Positions 62,069 to 64,000 of a stretch of 64,000 nucleotides of DNA are shown here, piece after piece. Every line of letters starts with the position of its first letter. Position 1 is the stretch's first letter. A model generated the notes under the pieces. It did not search any database, was not told the DNA's origin, and saw only the letters and a program-made list of their open reading frames with translations. The translations under genes and the position numbers were made by a program. Origin of the DNA: Styela clava (lineage: Eukaryota > Chordata > Ascidiacea > Stolidobranchia > Styelidae); assembly GCF_964204865.1 (NCBI RefSeq), contig NC_135260.1, positions 8,618,001 to 8,682,000 on the forward strand, given 5' to 3'.

Positions 62069-63505
62069 TCATGTTGCATGATTTATTTCTAATATATTAT
62101 TGATAGAATTACTTGTGGTGTCATCAATTGACTTTGATTTACTGAATTCAGCAATGCTTTGTACTGATTTCTTTTGCTTTTTGATTGAATTTTTCAAGAC
62201 AGACTCTAAAAACATCCTCCTTTTTCTGGAGGTTTCACAGTGATTTTGCGAGTCATTGCCTGTATTTGTGCTACCACTGTTAATCACTTTCCCATCAAAG
62301 TCCGATACTTCTGATAACGACTCTCTCTCTTTTGAACTAGGATCTATTTGGGATTGGTTTGCACATTTAGACAGAATATTAATAATAGTTAGTATATCAT
62401 CTTCTGTTTCGAGAATGCTGGTGACTTTGTCAGGCAGTCCTGAAGATGAAATATCGAAGTATCTACAAGATGAGCCAAACATGGCAGTATATGGTGAACA
62501 GTCTATTTCCGGATTAAATACAGAGTTCATTTCACTTTGCACAAAGCGCAAACCTATAATCCAAACGTCAGATTTTCTATCACTCATCCACTTATCAAGT
62601 TTTTTCTTAATATCATGATTTAATGACTGCTTCAAATCAACAATGCTTTGATCCGGAGCAATTCCACGGACAAGTATGAGACCAGGCCATAAGATTTTAA
62701 GTTCATCAATCACTTCTACAAAAAACTTATCATTCAAATCACTATATAAAATTGTTGGTGTACCAAACAAATGAAATATATCAAACAGCTCAAAGGCAAC
62801 TTCTGAAACAAGCATACAAGAAATTGTTCTCAAGACACAAAACTTGGTTGATTTATCCCGATATACCAGTATCCATTTATAATTAGAATCCCCATATAAT
62901 TGTGCGTCAATAAGAAATAAATAGCCCCGACAGATATCCTTATCTTTAATTTTACATAAAACTTCAGCTGTTAAACAGGGCTTATTTTTACGTTTCCCTA
63001 TACAATATGATTGTATCAAATCATGTAGAGATGAAATTTCTGTTAGTTCGTTTGAACGTGCAATTGCACTCTCAATATATTTTTCAGCCTTGGTTTGGCA
63101 TGGTTCACAATTAGATTTAAATATTTCAAGAGCTTCTCTAGTTATATTTGCATATTTTCCACCCAAATGCAAATTCATTCTGCAACGACCACCATGGTTA
63201 GTAGCAAGATGTGCACGTTCAATGATTTCGTACATTTCCTCAATAGTGACATAATATACGGGATCATCCTCCTTTGATTTCCTTTTTTTTATCAATTTTT
63301 CTCCCGTTAATGTATCAATTATTTCAAATTTTCGTAGAATATAATATTCATGGGCAGATTTTGTACTTTTATTTTCCAACGATGCTTTGAGATCTTTAAC
63401 TATTTGTTGATATTCTTCTTCCGCAATGTAGTATTTACCACTAATCTTATATTTCTTCAAAATTTCGATTTTAAACATTTCCTTGCATGATACATTTTGT
63501 TCCAT
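62069..63505 (-). CDS. Integrase-derived protein (KRBA2/SCAND3/GIN1-like), third catalytic residue apparently lost
   Basis: The intact 478-residue single-exon frame carries an integrase zinc-binding H2C2 motif (HLATNHGG with H99 and H104; C133 and C136 in SNCEPC) and an rve-type integrase core. The first two acidic positions are visible: D200 (YLFLIDAQ) and D256 (ILYSDLNDK). The position that holds the catalytic glutamate in relatives (before ANCDIK-like sequence) is Q293 in LKQSLNHDIKKKLDKW when aligned without gaps. The C-terminal core motif CSPYTAMFG is kept. A lysine/arginine-rich, serine-rich C terminus follows (RKRRMF, KNSIKKQKK), possibly a nuclear localisation signal. There is no reverse transcriptase, protease or flanking repeat. 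Host-domesticated, catalytically inactive integrase is the favoured reading; a decaying Ginger-type DNA transposon or retroelement remnant is the alternative. The long open frame without stops argues for selection. Confidence 0.8.
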   Translation of the reverse strand: MEQNVSCKEMFKIEILKKYKISGKYYIAEEEYQQIVKDLKASLENKSTKSAHEYYILRKFEIIDTLTGEKLIKKRKSKEDDPVYYVTIEEMYEIIERAHLATNHGGRCRMNLHLGGKYANITREALEIFKSNCEPCQTKAEKYIESAIARSNELTEISSLHDLIQSYCIGKRKNKPCLTAEVLCKIKDKDICRGYLFLIDAQLYGDSNYKWILVYRDKSTKFCVLRTISCMLVSEVAFELFDIFHLFGTPTILYSDLNDKFFVEVIDELKILWPGLILVRGIAPDQSIVDLKQSLNHDIKKKLDKWMSDRKSDVWIIGLRFVQSEMNSVFNPEIDCSPYTAMFGSSCRYFDISSSGLPDKVTSILETEDDILTIINILSKCANQSQIDPSSKERESLSEVSDFDGKVINSGSTNTGNDSQNHCETSRKRRMFLESVLKNSIKKQKKSVQSIAEFSKSKSIDDTTSNSINNILEINHAT

Positions 63506-64000
63506 ATTTAATAAAGTTAAATATAGTGTCTGTGAGTAGTTATGGATGGAAGTAATAATTTAATTAAAGCCTACAGTAAGCTTATCTACTTTCAGACGAT
63601 ATGAGACTTTCAGACCAAGAGGTAACATAAGATGGTTCCAGTTTTTTTGCGCCTGAAGGAGTGAGATCAGAAGATGTCTCGGGTCTGGTGTAGTTTCTAA
63701 CCTTAGGTGTGTAGGTACTTCTAGTGGACCTAGCATACCGTACCGGGTAACAAAATGTCAATCCTAACCCCCACCTGACTGCACCATTCAAAAATTGGGT
63801 CTCATGTAGTTTTGGGGTCTGGTATAGTTTAGTACCACATGCACTTCTAGTTGGCCTGGCTCAACAATTTTTGCAATATGTCCATTCTAACCCCCACCTG
63901 ACTACGGTACGTCATCGAAAAATTACGTCTTTTCGACGTCACAGTGGCGAAGTGGACGTACGGAACTTGTGGGACGGTACCACCTACTAAACTATACTAG
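63506..64000. repeat. Imperfect dimer repeat with inverted end at window edge
   Basis: Two related units begin with gggtctggtgtagtttctaa (about 63676) and gggtctggtatagtttagta (about 63818) and share ctaacccccacctgact. The last bases of the window (ctactaaactatactag) are the inverse of the start of the second unit, so a TIR element probably continues to or ends at the window edge. No coding region is supported. Confidence 0.5.

Noticed and set aside
1-64000. CRISPR arrays, bacterial operons, tRNA or rRNA genes
   Set aside because: The repeats found are 72-bp tandem arrays or transposon ends without spacer structure. Genes have spliceosomal introns, and the only tRNA-like sequence is a SINE head that is degenerate.

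Overview
The window looks like nuclear DNA of an invertebrate animal. It is AT-rich, its long genes are split by GT-AG introns, it is crowded with small non-autonomous DNA transposons, and it carries clear animal genes: exocyst subunit EXOC5, cytosolic aspartate aminotransferase and TNF-receptor family receptors. An ascidian or another marine invertebrate would fit, but nothing seen here fixes the taxon.

Layout. (1) 1-12800 holds no convincing host gene. Its main landmark is a pair of inverted arms (about 515-1380 and 8300-9075), each built from tandem 72-bp units that stay open as a 24-residue repeat; this recalls foldback elements. A 1-kb dispersed repeat, hAT-type elements and a TIR element fill the rest. 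(2) 12806-31795 (+) is one gene that I assembled from 26 exons whose splice phases all agree. It encodes a TNFR/CD40-like type I receptor of 688 residues with a signal peptide, cysteine-rich domains, one membrane segment and an unusually long cytoplasmic tail of about 420 residues, encoded by many very small exons. The last exons may form a small helical (possibly death-fold-like) module. (3) 37556-38659 (+) is a partial duplicate of that C-terminal module, standing alone behind its own ATG and with a broken last splice donor. (4) About 39830-45900 and 48650-56020 form a direct tandem duplication. Each unit carries a short TNFR-like receptor (A, 220 residues; B, 193 residues) with one cysteine-rich domain, one membrane segment and a very short tail. 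(5) 57359-63505 (-) is a block of three intronless genes: EXOC5, GOT1 and an integrase-derived gene in which the third catalytic residue appears to be replaced.

How the parts relate. The TNFR-like loci form a local receptor cluster: one long-tailed receptor that could signal, two short-tailed receptors that could act as decoys or co-receptors, and a tail-only fragment. Insertions date the events: two MITEs lie only in the parental gene, while a solo LTR lies only in the tail-only copy. EXOC5 (exocytosis) and GOT1 (aspartate/glutamate metabolism) are housekeeping genes with no evident link to the receptors.
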